Source: Deltaproteobacteria bacterium
Lineage (GTDB): Bacteria > Desulfobacterota > Binatia > Binatales > Binataceae
Assembly: GCA_021831785.1 (NCBI GenBank)
Contig: JAKBMB010000020.1
Span: 62,001 to 126,000 of the forward strand
DNA length: 64,000 bases
Reading direction: 5' to 3'
Positions 30,668 through 40,773 of the stretch are shown piece by piece. The notes under the pieces were generated by a model, which worked only from the letters and a program-made list of their open reading frames with translations, searched no databases and had not been told where the DNA came from. How positions within the stretch are numbered: the stretch's first letter is position 1; every line of letters begins with the position of its first letter. Made by a program: the position numbers and the translations under genes.

Positions 30668-31963
30668 TCAAGCTTGCTCGGCGGGCGCGCCGCTATTGGA
30701 CTGGTTCACCAGCCATTGTAAGGCTTTCTCCCGATGCAGCGCGGCGCGCAGGTTCAAGCGGTTTTCCTCGCGCGCGTAAAATTTGGCCACCCGTTCGCGC
30801 TCGCGTCCGCTCTCGCTTACCAGCTTGGCCACTCTGGCGGCCAACTCATCGTCGGTGACCGCGATATTTTCTTGCGCCGCGAGCGCCTCAACGAGCAGCC
30901 GCTCGCGCACGCGCCTGGTGGCCCAGCCGTTGAGCTCCTCGCGCCGGCTGTGCACGCGCTCGGCGGCCGTTTCCTCGCCGAGCCCTTCGGCGCGCAGCAG
31001 CGCGGCGGTCTCGGCCTCCAGGCGCGTCAACTCGCGCGCGACCATCGACTCGGGCGGCTCGACCGGATTGCGCTCGACCAAGAGCTTGAGCGCCTGTTGG
31101 CGCGCTTGTTCCTGAGCGCGCTCCTGCGCCTGCGCGAGAAACGTCTGGCGCGTATGCTCGCGCAACTCTTCCAAGGTTTCGAACGCGCCCAAGTCGCGGG
31201 CGAACTCGTCGTCAAGCGCCGGCAGTTCCCGATATAAAATATCTTTAACCACCACGCTCCACTCGACCGTCTGACCGCGCAGATGGGGCTCGGCGTAATC
31301 GGTGGGATAGCTCTTGGTCAAACGCTTTGGCTCGCCGGTTTGGGCGCCCTCGATAAGCTCGAAAAGCCCGTGCTTGAGCGCACGCTCGGAGACCTCGACA
31401 AGCTGCGGCTCGCCGTCCACCTCCGGCAGCGGTTTGGTCCCCGCCTGGGCCGTCACCTGCACCAACGCGAGGTCGCCACCCTCGACCCGCGAGCGCCCCG
31501 ACACCTTTTTGAGCGGGGCGTGGCCCTGACGCAACCGCTCGAGCGCTTGCGCAATCTCCTCCTCGCTGACCTCGGCCGGCGCCGGCGCAAGGCTCCATCC
31601 GTGATAGTCCTTGACCACAATCTCGGGTTTTAGGTCGAAGACCGCGGCAAAGCGCAAAAGCTTGGGAAACTCCGCCTGCTCGGTCACTATCTCGGGCTCG
31701 ACCGCCGGCTTAAGCGCGTGCTCGGCAAGAGCTTTTTCAGTCGACTCGCGGATGAGCTTTTGCATTACTTCGCCGCGCACTTGGTCGCCGAAAAAGCGCT
31801 CCAGCAGCCGGCGCGGCGCGCGCCCCGGGCGAAAGCCCTTAAGTCGCACCTGGCGTCCCAGCTCGCGGTACGCCTGATCAAGCTCCCGCTCGATCTCTTC
31901 GGCGCCGAGTTCGATCGTAAGCTTGCGTCGCAGGTCCGAGGGACTCTCAAGATTAATGTTCAT
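30668..31963 (-). CDS. tig: Trigger factor, ribosome-associated chaperone
   Basis: Binds nascent chains at the ribosome exit. From the ATG at 31963 the protein has 431 residues: the ribosome-binding domain contains the loop GFRPGRAPRRLLERFFGD (compare GFRKGKVP in E. coli), the middle FKBP-type domain spans about 150-240, and the long helical C-terminal domain follows. A longer open frame starting at 32026 adds 21 unlike residues and is less likely. It is the first gene of the tig-clpP-clpX-lon unit. Confidence 0.95.
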   Translation of the reverse strand: MNINLESPSDLRRKLTIELGAEEIERELDQAYRELGRQVRLKGFRPGRAPRRLLERFFGDQVRGEVMQKLIRESTEKALAEHALKPAVEPEIVTEQAEFPKLLRFAAVFDLKPEIVVKDYHGWSLAPAPAEVSEEEIAQALERLRQGHAPLKKVSGRSRVEGGDLALVQVTAQAGTKPLPEVDGEPQLVEVSERALKHGLFELIEGAQTGEPKRLTKSYPTDYAEPHLRGQTVEWSVVVKDILYRELPALDDEFARDLGAFETLEELREHTRQTFLAQAQERAQEQARQQALKLLVERNPVEPPESMVARELTRLEAETAALLRAEGLGEETAAERVHSRREELNGWATRRVRERLLVEALAAQENIAVTDDELAARVAKLVSESGRERERVAKFYAREENRLNLRAALHREKALQWLVNQSNSGAPAEQA

Positions 31964-32383
31964 ACGTCCAAACCCTAGCCTTTCCGGATGAGATTCGTAA
32001 ACCGTCGATGCGGCTAATAAGTTCAAGCAAACGCACGCCCGCGGTGCAACGAGTTTCGCACAAAACGCTGCCCTGCCTCGCGCGTCCCTCGCTCACAACG
32101 TAATCTCTTTAGCCAAAGCCGACCCTCGGAATAATTTTGGCCTCGATAATTTCCACTCGGGAACCAAAGCATTTTACGTGCCAGCAGCACCGATGAAAGT
32201 TCTGCGATCTCGCTTCATCGCGCCGAACCCGGCCAAGCCACGACATCCAAGGTCCGGCCGCCCGCTTGACGGCTCACCAAGCGCTGGATTATTTCCAAGC
32301 AAAAGCTATACTGCTTAGCCTACCTTTCGTATCATAATTTCAAGTGTTGGGATTGTTTATCATTTCACGGAGGCCCTCGGCCG
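31964..32383. other. Divergent intergenic region between tig and hppA, no gene seen
   Basis: About 420 bases, richer in A+T than the flanks, presumably holding promoters for the tig operon and for hppA. A CATAAT at 32333-32338 could be a -10 box for hppA but has no clear -35 partner. CGGAGG just before 32384 is the hppA ribosome site. Confidence 0.4.
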
Positions 32384-34663
32384 ATGAGTGAGTCAAATAT
32401 TATGCTGCCCAGCCTAACCGGCGGGCAGGTAACAATTCTTTGGTTGGTTTTGCTCTCCGCGCTGATAGCCCTGCTCTACGGGCTGCATCTGGTTCGGGTG
32501 GTGATGCGCGCCACGCCTGGACCTAAGTCGCTGACCGATGTTTCCGACGCCATCGAGGAGGGCGCGATGGCTTACCTCGCGCGCCAAGTCAGAACGATGC
32601 GTTGGTTTGTCTTGGCGATTACGGTCGGCCTTTTTCTGCTTTACCGGCGCGTCTACCCCGGGTTGGCTTTGCCGCTTGGCATCTCGATTGCCTTTCTGAT
32701 GGGCGTTAGCGCGTCATACTTCGCCGGCTACGTGGGAATGTGGCTAGCGGTCAAAGGCAACGTGCGCAGCGCTAACGCGGCGCTGACCGGCTTCAAGGAG
32801 GCGATGGAGCTGGCCTTCAAGGCCGGCGGCGTGTCCGGCATGTTCACCGTGGGCCTGGGCCTTTTGGGCGCTACGATAATTTTTCTTATTTTTCGCGAGA
32901 ACGCGATGAAGGTGCTGGTTGGATTCGGCTTCGGCGGCTCGCTGGCGGCGCTTTTCATGCGCGTGGGCGGCGGAATATACACCAAGGCGGCCGACGTGGG
33001 CGGCGATTTGGTGGGCAAGGTTGAAGCCGGCATTCCCGAGGACGACCCGCGCAACGCGGCGACCATCGCCGACAACGTGGGCGACAACGTCGGCGACTGC
33101 GCCGGGATGGCCGCCGACGTGTTCGAATCGTACGAGGTCACGCTAGTGGCGGCGATAATTCTGGCCGCCTACGCGGTGAGCGAACCCGACTTCGTCAAGC
33201 TCTACGGCGCCGCGGCCGGGGCGTTTGCGATGAAGCTCGTTATCTTTGCTCTGATGCTGCGGGCGGTCGGAGTATTTTCGTCGATCTTGGGCATCATGGC
33301 GGTGCGAGTACCGAGCGGCAGCACGCTGGTCGATCCTATGCGCCCGATTATAAATGGCTACATCGTGTCGGCGATCGCGTCGGTTGTCGGGTTTTTCATC
33401 GTCAACTATTTCTTCATTCAAGACCCGCACACCGGGGCAACCGACTGGCGCTTTTCGCTGGTCGCGACCTTCGGCATCCTGCTCGCCGTGGCTACCCTGT
33501 GGCTAACCAATTACTTCACCCATCCCGACCGCCGTCCGACTACCGAGACGGCGACCGCGGCGAAGACCGGCGTGGCCACGTTGATTCTTAGCGGTCTGGC
33601 CGAGGGCATGGAGGCTTCGGTGTGGGCGGTTCTATTGATCGCGATTGCGATTATCGGCGCGATGGCGGTATTTCATGAATCGCTCGCGCTTCAGTTTTAC
33701 GGTATCGCGTTAACCGGCCTGGGGCTTTTGACCACTACCGGCTTTATCCTGGCGATGGACACCTACGGACCGATCACCGACAACGCTCACGGAATTTTCG
33801 AGATGGGCGGGGTTCATCGTGAGGACGCATCGCGCACGCTGTCGTGGATGGACGCCATCGGCAACACCACCAAAGCGCTGACCAAGGGCTTGGCGATCGC
33901 CACGGCGGTCATCGCCGCCGTCTCGCTGTTCCGCTCCTTCATCGACGAGGCGCATCTGGGGGTGATGGGCGTGCAGATAAATATGCCGACAGTGTTCGTC
34001 GGCTTGCTCATCGGCGGCGCCGTGCCGTTTCTCTTTAGCTCGTTTGCGATCAAGGCGGTGGGACGCGCGGCCTTCGGCGTCGTGGTAGAGGTGCGCCGCC
34101 AGTTCCGTGAGCATCCCGGCATCATGGAGGGCAAGGAGCGGCCCGACTATCGCCGCTGCGTGGACATCGTTACCGCCACCGCGCAGAAAGAGCTGCTCGG
34201 CCCCGCAATTCTAGCCATCTTCGCCCCGCTGCTGGTCGCCTTCGCGCTCGGCGTGGGGGCGCTCGGCGGTTTTCTTGGCGGGACGATCCTGTGTGCGCAG
34301 TTGCTCGCCGTGTTCATGGCCGACACCGGTGCCACCTGGGACAATGCCAAGAAGAAGATCGAAGATGGTTTCCTCGGCGGCAAAGGCACCGAGATCCATA
34401 AGGCCGCGGTCGTAGGCGATACCGTGGGCGATCCGTTCAAGGACACCGCAGGGCCGGCGCTTAATCCGATGATCAAAGTCATGAACCTGGTGGCGATTCT
34501 TGCCGCGCCGTTTGCGCCAGCCGCCGGTGCGGGCCTCACTCTCGGCCGCATCCTGGTGGTTGTTGTAAGCCTTGTCTTGCTCAGCATCGCCGTCGGACTC
34601 TCCAAGCGCGGTTCGATCATCGAGGAGCAGGCCGGGGAAAAACCCGCCGAGGCCGCCGCGTAA
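32384..34663 (+). CDS. hppA: Membrane-bound proton-pumping pyrophosphatase, K+-independent type
   Basis: Hydrolyses pyrophosphate and pumps H+ across the inner membrane. The 759 residues form about 16 membrane helices. The pyrophosphate-binding loops are complete: YTKAADVGGDLVGKVEAGIP with EDDPRN, ADNVGDNVGDCAGMAADVFE, and near the C-terminus GDTVGDPFKDTAGPALNP. The key selectivity site reads GNTTKALTKG, with Lys497 and Thr500 in the positions that mark K+-independent H+ pumps; K+-dependent enzymes have Ala there. ATG 32384 has CGGAGG about eleven bases upstream. It is a single-gene unit; it could recover energy from biosynthetic pyrophosphate. Confidence 0.97.
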   Translation: MSESNIMLPSLTGGQVTILWLVLLSALIALLYGLHLVRVVMRATPGPKSLTDVSDAIEEGAMAYLARQVRTMRWFVLAITVGLFLLYRRVYPGLALPLGISIAFLMGVSASYFAGYVGMWLAVKGNVRSANAALTGFKEAMELAFKAGGVSGMFTVGLGLLGATIIFLIFRENAMKVLVGFGFGGSLAALFMRVGGGIYTKAADVGGDLVGKVEAGIPEDDPRNAATIADNVGDNVGDCAGMAADVFESYEVTLVAAIILAAYAVSEPDFVKLYGAAAGAFAMKLVIFALMLRAVGVFSSILGIMAVRVPSGSTLVDPMRPIINGYIVSAIASVVGFFIVNYFFIQDPHTGATDWRFSLVATFGILLAVATLWLTNYFTHPDRRPTTETATAAKTGVATLILSGLAEGMEASVWAVLLIAIAIIGAMAVFHESLALQFYGIALTGLGLLTTTGFILAMDTYGPITDNAHGIFEMGGVHREDASRTLSWMDAIGNTTKALTKGLAIATAVIAAVSLFRSFIDEAHLGVMGVQINMPTVFVGLLIGGAVPFLFSSFAIKAVGRAAFGVVVEVRRQFREHPGIMEGKERPDYRRCVDIVTATAQKELLGPAILAIFAPLLVAFALGVGALGGFLGGTILCAQLLAVFMADTGATWDNAKKKIEDGFLGGKGTEIHKAAVVGDTVGDPFKDTAGPALNPMIKVMNLVAILAAPFAPAAGAGLTLGRILVVVVSLVLLSIAVGLSKRGSIIEEQAGEKPAEAAA

Positions 34664-34812
34664 GAGGGCCGCATCCGCATAGGACGGAGCGTCCCGTCGC
34701 GAACACGCCCGACGCCCAGAGGCGGCGTCGCCGGCCGGGTCGGTGGCATCAGCACATAGGCCGCAACCGCGCCGACGGGCAAGGGACGCTGGGGCGGGTT
34801 GTAGTCCTGGAA

Positions 34813-35196
34813 TCAGCGCCCCTGGATGGCGGCGGGATTTTGATAGGGAGCCGTACCTTGCGGACCCGCGAGGCCGCCCTGAGGGCCAGACCCGTAGTTA
34901 ATTACCTGCTGGCGCAGCATCTGCTCGCGCAGCATCTGCTGCATGAACTCGCGACTAACGCCCTCGCCGCGCAACAGTTTTGTCCGCTCCTTGGGGCTCA
35001 TCTGGGTCCAAATCTGAGCTGCGGTAATCGCGTCGCCACGGCTTACGGCCGAGTAGTACTGCTCCTGAGGAGTGGGGCCGTGATGAAACGGCCAGCACGC
35101 AGCCAGCGCGAGCAGCATGACCCCAACGGCAAGCCGACCGCTGGCCGCAGGGGCGAAACCAGAGGGCGCATCGCGCTCGGCAACGCGTTTAATCAT
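34813..35196 (-). CDS. Small putative lipoprotein, unknown function
   Basis: A 127-residue protein I do not recognise. It has a basic start, a hydrophobic stretch and a lipobox ending ALAAC at about residue 34, then WPFHHGPTPQEQYYSAV. The middle, with MSPKERTKLLRGEGVSREFM, is charged and helical; the tail is Gln/Gly/Pro-rich and disordered-looking. ATG 35196 has AAGG a few bases upstream. It is transcribed convergently with hppA and divergently from the Mrp-type ATPase. The helical part repeats Met/Gln/Arg-rich steps (QQMLREQMLRQQ). Confidence 0.65.
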   Translation of the reverse strand: MIKRVAERDAPSGFAPAASGRLAVGVMLLALAACWPFHHGPTPQEQYYSAVSRGDAITAAQIWTQMSPKERTKLLRGEGVSREFMQQMLREQMLRQQVINYGSGPQGGLAGPQGTAPYQNPAAIQGR

Positions 35197-35444
35197 GACC
35201 TTGGTCGGACCCCGCTTCGACCATGCTCATATACCTTAGCGCGAAAGCTCCGCAAGCACGAAGGTTAGGCATCGCGTTGCACCAGTATTGCTATGACGTT
35301 CGGCGCGGCTCGCCCTTGATGCGTGATGGGAAGGAGCGTGACGGTTTAGGTTTTTGGCGCCTTGCTTGCCGGGATAATCTCTGACCGTGCGCGGGCAATG
35401 CCCTTGACTTTCAACCGTGGATTGCGCCTGAGATAATAGGTTTG

Positions 35445-36509
35445 ATGCAGTTTCGTGAGGCAAACGTAACATTTGACGCAAGGGAAGTTCTGCGCCGCGC
35501 TCTTTACCCCGGTTACGACGCCGATATTGTCACTCTGGGCATCGTCGAGGAAATCGCACCGCTTGCCGACGGCGGTGTAACCGTGACCTTGCGCCAGGGC
35601 GGGACGCGCGAGGACGTGATGCGCGAGGTGGCGCAGCAAGTGCGCGAGCTTCTAAGCGGCGAGCTTAAGCTTTCCAAGGTGGAGGTGGCGGTGCGCCGCC
35701 TCGAGCCCGAGTTGGGCGAGAGGACCGGCCGCGTCGCGCTCGATGGCGTGCGCTACGTCGTTGCCGTGGCTAGCGGCAAGGGCGGCGTCGGCAAGTCGAC
35801 CGTGGCGGCCAATCTGGCAGTTGCGCTCAGTCATTTGGGTTATGCAGTGGGGCTGCTCGATGCGGACATTTACGGCCCGTCGGTGCCGATGATGTTCGGC
35901 ACCGCAGGGGCGCGGCCGCAAAGCGCCGGAGAGCAGCGCTTCTATCCCGTCGAACGCCATGGCATCAGCCTGATTTCGATCGGCATGTTTCTGACCGAGC
36001 GGGCGCCGGTTATCTGGCGGGGTCCGATGGTAATGGGCGCGGTGCGTCAGTTTCTCAAGGATACCGTATGGCGGTCGCGGGATTTCCTCATCGTCGATCT
36101 GCCGCCTGGCACCGGCGACGCTCAATTGACCCTTGCCCAGCAGGTTTGCCTGGATGGGGCGTTGATCGTTACCACGCCGCAGGATGTGGCGCTGCTGGAC
36201 GCGGCGCGCGCGCTCAAGATGCTTCGTCAGGTGCACTGTCCGCTGCTTGGGGTTATCGAAAACATGAGCTATTTCGTCTGTCCGGATTGCGGCGAGGTTG
36301 ACGAGATCTTCGGTCACGGCGGCGGCGAGAGGATGGCGCGCAGCGAAAATCTCAAGCTGCTTTCGCGCCTGCCGCTTTATGCCGAGGTCCGCGAGGCGGG
36401 CGACCGGGGTATCCCCGTCGCGCTGAGCGAGCCCGAGCATCCGGCCAGCCGAGTGTTCTTGGAGTTAGCGCGAGAGGTTGCGGCCCAGGTCGAAGGCCAA
36501 AGTCAATAG
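35445..36509 (+). CDS. apbC: Mrp/ApbC/NBP35-type Fe-S cluster carrier ATPase
   Basis: A P-loop ATPase that carries and inserts iron-sulfur clusters. The 354 residues begin with a MIP18/DUF59 domain (about 1-85, REVLRRALYPGYDADIVTLG), followed by the MinD-type ATPase with the deviant Walker A SGKGGVGKSTVAANLAVAL at about 105, DADIYGPSVPMM, DLPPGTGDAQLTLAQ and the metal-binding CPDCG before EIFGHGGG. ATG 35445 was chosen over the adjacent TTG 35442. A ferredoxin gene follows after about 120 bases in the same direction, which fits a role in Fe-S protein maturation. Confidence 0.94.
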   Translation: MQFREANVTFDAREVLRRALYPGYDADIVTLGIVEEIAPLADGGVTVTLRQGGTREDVMREVAQQVRELLSGELKLSKVEVAVRRLEPELGERTGRVALDGVRYVVAVASGKGGVGKSTVAANLAVALSHLGYAVGLLDADIYGPSVPMMFGTAGARPQSAGEQRFYPVERHGISLISIGMFLTERAPVIWRGPMVMGAVRQFLKDTVWRSRDFLIVDLPPGTGDAQLTLAQQVCLDGALIVTTPQDVALLDAARALKMLRQVHCPLLGVIENMSYFVCPDCGEVDEIFGHGGGERMARSENLKLLSRLPLYAEVREAGDRGIPVALSEPEHPASRVFLELAREVAAQVEGQSQ

Positions 36510-36632
36510 CGCTTTCGACAACGAGGGACGATATTCAAGTTGAGGCCTTCAAGTCGGCTCGAAGTCTCGCGCAAGCTCGTTTGGCTGCGGCCGGCGCCAC
36601 CGCCGTTGCGCGGAATTTTCCCTCGTTAGACG

Positions 36633-36968
36633 ATGGCAACTCTGATCACCGAAGAGTGCATCAACTGTGGGGCATGCGAACGCGAATGTCCTAATCATGC
36701 GATATACGAGGGCGGCAAGGCCTGGGAGCTGGAAGGCAAAAACGGCGCGCCGCTCAGGGCGGACATTTACTACATAGTTGTGGACAAATGTACCGAATGT
36801 GTCGGCTTTTTCGCGCGCGAGCAGTGCGCTGTGGTGTGCCCGGTTGACTGCTGCGTGCCTGACCCGAATATTCCGGAGACCGAGGCCGCGCTGCTGGAGC
36901 GCGCCAAAAAGCTGCATCCCGAACTCAGCTTCAACGGCAATTTTCCGTCGCGCTTTCGCGCAGCCTGA
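36633..36968 (+). CDS. 2[4Fe-4S] ferredoxin (Alvin/YfhL type)
   Basis: A small cytoplasmic electron carrier, 111 residues. The first cluster motif is CINCGACERECP; the second is CTECVGFFAREQC then VVCPVDCC, with the six-to-eight-residue insert between the second and third Cys and the extra C-terminal helix that define the Allochromatium-type ferredoxins with very low-potential clusters. The middle has an extended loop (KAWELEGKNG). ATG 36633 gives MATLITEECINCG; no strong ribosome site. It follows the Fe-S carrier gene. Confidence 0.93.
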   Translation: MATLITEECINCGACERECPNHAIYEGGKAWELEGKNGAPLRADIYYIVVDKCTECVGFFAREQCAVVCPVDCCVPDPNIPETEAALLERAKKLHPELSFNGNFPSRFRAA

Positions 36969-37922
36969 GCGAGCCGTTGGGAGGGTATCCGGTCCTTTTA
37001 GGTGCGCGGTGCGGGTCGCGGGCGTGCTCGTCTCAGGGGCGCCGTCAAATTACGGCCACCTGAACGGTGGGCCCTTTGCCGCAAGGCTCGGAAGAGCCTG
37101 CGCAGATAGATACCGGAGGTCGATGCGCTAGACTGCGCGCCGGCGCGGGCTTGGCGGACCAATCCATTCGGCCGTCGCCTAGGCGATGAAGCATTCGCCC
37201 CGCCAGCTTTCCGACGACCTTGCGCGCGAGCGCACCGAGCAGTTTATTCGCGGCGAAATCGAGCGTTAGCGCGCTCGCCCCGTGGCGCGCCTGAGCGCCG
37301 CCTGCTGCAATCGCGCCAGCCTGCGTACGCGGTTCCGGCGGGCGGGCGCGTGTCTTTGCTCCAGGTCTATCAGGTCTGTCGCCCCGCGAAATAGGCCGCG
37401 TGGGTGTGACGGCCGTCGGATCGCCGCGACAAGACGAAGAGGAGCGGGGCGTGGTGCGTCGGCAAACCAAGCCAAAGGCATCCGTCCGCAGTCTCGGCCT
37501 CGTGCGAAGGGACGAAATCGGGCCTCTTGGGGAGCGACTGAGGCCGCCGAGAGCAGAACCGTCCCTAGCTGTCATGCCGGGAGAAATTTGCACTATACCT
37601 GCTTTGGCGGTAGCAGCGAACAGGCAAATTCTGCTTGACTAGTACTATTCCGGCGACGAGCGGAGCGCGAAGGGTCGGTTAGTTGGCCGACTTATGCGGC
37701 TGTGGTCTGCCGCGAGAGGAAAGAGGCCGGGGGTGCGAGCGGCATGGGGGAACCACAGGTGGCCGGTCCGGGCGGTGAAAAACGCCTCCCAACGCGGCGA
37801 TGATGGGACCAAAAGCGGTCTTATAGGGCGAACCACGGCAACCGGGCATCACCGAGTGGCGGGCAGGTTCGCTCACTTTCGCGCCGCTCCGATAACGGTC
37901 TGTAGGAAAAGATGGATGAGGT
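36969..37922. other. Long intergenic region carrying a dispersed repeat, no gene seen
   Basis: About 950 bases between the ferredoxin and GT21 genes. A repeat occupies 37137-37404 (listed separately). The remaining sequence has open frames on both strands with Arg/Pro/Ala-rich, non-protein-like composition. TTGACT near 37636 could be part of a promoter for the glycosyltransferase, without a well-spaced -10. Confidence 0.4.
37137..37404. repeat. Direct repeat flanking the sulfolipid cassette, copy 1
   Basis: A block of about 268 bases that aligns with 40534-40773 in the same orientation. Shared stretches include GCGCCGGCGCGGGCTTGGCG at the left, GGCGAAATCGAGCGTTAGCG in the middle and ATAGG..GCGTGGG at the right end; by eye about 80% of positions match over the first 150 bases, with small gaps later. 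A minus-strand frame with LDFAAN-LLGA is shared by both copies, but amino-acid identity is lower than base identity, so it does not look like a conserved protein. Confidence 0.8.
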
Positions 37923-39119
37923 ATGTCGGAGGCAGTTCACTACATCTTGGCGATGTTGCAGCATGTAGCAAGCTTTTGCCTAGCGGCTTCTGTTTGTTTG
38001 TACGCGGCGCAGGCGGCAGCCGGCCTATGGTTCGCACACAAGAGCGCATCCCCACCCCCTCTACCCAAAAACCTTCCGTTGGTGGCGCTGCTCAAACCGC
38101 TGCACGGAGTGAGCCGGGAGCTGCCGGAATGTCTGGAAACTTTCTTTAGGCTTGACTATCCGCGCAAGCTTTTCGTGTTTGGAATCACGGACGAGAGCGA
38201 TCCGGCCGGGCAGGTTGTGGAATCCATGAAGCGCCGGCATCCGTCCGAAGCGGTCATTACCACGGTGGGCGAGGAACCGGCAAGTAATCGCAAGATAGGC
38301 AAACTCGCGAGAATGGTTCGCGCGGTGCCGGACGCGGACATCATCGTGATGACCGATGCGGACATGGAGGTGGCGCCTGACTACCTTTGTCGCGTCGTCG
38401 CAGAACTTCAGCAGGACCACACGGTTGGCCTGGTGACATGCGCCTGTCGCGCGCGGCCATCGGGGCCGGCGCTCGCCGCAAGGTTGGAGGCGCTTTTTGT
38501 CAATACGGATTTCACGCCCATTGCGCTGCTGTCGAACATCATAGAGCCGATGCGCCACGCGTACTCGGCGACTATCGCGATTCGGCGCGAGGTCCTCGAC
38601 GCTGCGGGAGGACTGGAAAAAATCAAGAACTGCTCCGGCGATGATATCATTCTCGGACGGCGCGTAGCGCAAGCCGGCTACAAGGTGCGGCTCTCGAGCG
38701 CGGTCGTTACGAACGTCACCGACCAGACGACGATCGCCGAGTTCTGGCAGCGGGAGTTGCGCGGCGCTCGCGTGGATCGCATAGCTCGCCCGATCAGCAC
38801 AGCGAAGATTTTAATCAATGGACCATTTTGGGGGGCTGCGCTGCTCGCGGTGTCCGGTTTCAGTGGATGGACGCTCGGGGTGATGGTGTCGGTTCTGCTC
38901 GCCCGTCTGGCTCTGGCTGCTTTGATTCTGGAGCGCGTGCTGAGACTCCCGCGCAGCGCGCTGCGAGACCTATGGCTTGTGCCCCTCAAGGACTTGTTCA
39001 TGGCCGCCGTATGGTTTGTAGGTCTGCGTGGTAACACGGTGCAATGGCGCAGCAGACGCCTTCGCTTGCTGCCTAATGGTCTGTATGAGGAAATCGAGCC
39101 TCCTAAAAGCGCCATTTGA
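37923..39119 (+). CDS. GT21/GT2-type membrane glycosyltransferase (HpnI/ceramide-glucosyltransferase-like)
   Basis: A 398-residue lipid glycosyltransferase. An N-terminal membrane segment (about 15-37) is followed by the GT-A domain with LVALLKPLHGVSRELPECLE, the nucleotide-sugar Asp residues in GITDESD (90-93), the metal motif TDADMEV (144-150), GDD (239-241) and, in place of the family (Q/R)xxRW, RELRGAR at 277-283, where Trp is replaced by Gly. Two to three membrane segments close the protein. Relatives glycosylate ceramide, diacylglycerol (Agrobacterium/Mesorhizobium Pgt) or hopanoids (HpnI). It lies about 155 bases before UDP-sulfoquinovose synthase, so sulfoquinovosyl transfer to a lipid is a reasonable but untested role. 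ATG 37923 has a weak GATGAGG upstream. Confidence 0.85.
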   Translation: MSEAVHYILAMLQHVASFCLAASVCLYAAQAAAGLWFAHKSASPPPLPKNLPLVALLKPLHGVSRELPECLETFFRLDYPRKLFVFGITDESDPAGQVVESMKRRHPSEAVITTVGEEPASNRKIGKLARMVRAVPDADIIVMTDADMEVAPDYLCRVVAELQQDHTVGLVTCACRARPSGPALAARLEALFVNTDFTPIALLSNIIEPMRHAYSATIAIRREVLDAAGGLEKIKNCSGDDIILGRRVAQAGYKVRLSSAVVTNVTDQTTIAEFWQRELRGARVDRIARPISTAKILINGPFWGAALLAVSGFSGWTLGVMVSVLLARLALAALILERVLRLPRSALRDLWLVPLKDLFMAAVWFVGLRGNTVQWRSRRLRLLPNGLYEEIEPPKSAI

Positions 39120-39221
39120 CCGCAACTGCTGTGCTGTTAGAATCATCGGCTGCGGCCTCGGATGCCCGCGCTTACTTGCCTAGTGCCCGGCGGGCAAGCT
39201 GGCCGCAGCTTAAGCTCGTGA

Positions 39222-40481
<1,260 letters not shown>

Positions 40482-40533
40482 GGTTCCGTCAAAGCCCGTC
40501 CCTTGTGTTTTCGCCGGAGGGTGGCGCTACCGT

Positions 40534-40773
40534 GCGCCGGCGCGGGCTTGGCGGAGCAAATCTATTCGGCTGCTGCCTACGCGATGAAGCCTCCGCCCCG
40601 CCGGCTTCCCGACGGCCTTGCACGCGCGCGCACCGAGCAGTTCGTTCGCGGCGAAATCGAGCGTTAGCGTGCTCGCCGTTGACCACCTGAGCGCTGCCCG
40701 CCGCAATCGCATGCGCACGCGGCGGCTCGTCTTTGCTCCGGGTCTGCCTGCGTCGTACAATAGGCGACGTGGG
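40534..40773. repeat. Direct repeat flanking the sulfolipid cassette, copy 2
   Basis: The second copy of the block at 37137-37404, same orientation, about 240 bases. Its right end (AATAGGCGACGTGGG) supplies both the ribosome site and the GTG start of coaBC, and the equivalent bases in copy 1 read ATAGGCCGCGTGGG with no coaBC-like sequence after them. Copy 1 and copy 2 enclose exactly the GT21 and SQD1 genes. Confidence 0.8.

Noticed and set aside
37045-37593. Minus-strand frame of 182 codons across repeat copy 1
   Set aside because: The part shared with copy 2 diverges more in protein than in DNA, and the rest is Arg/Pro-rich; treated as non-coding repeat.
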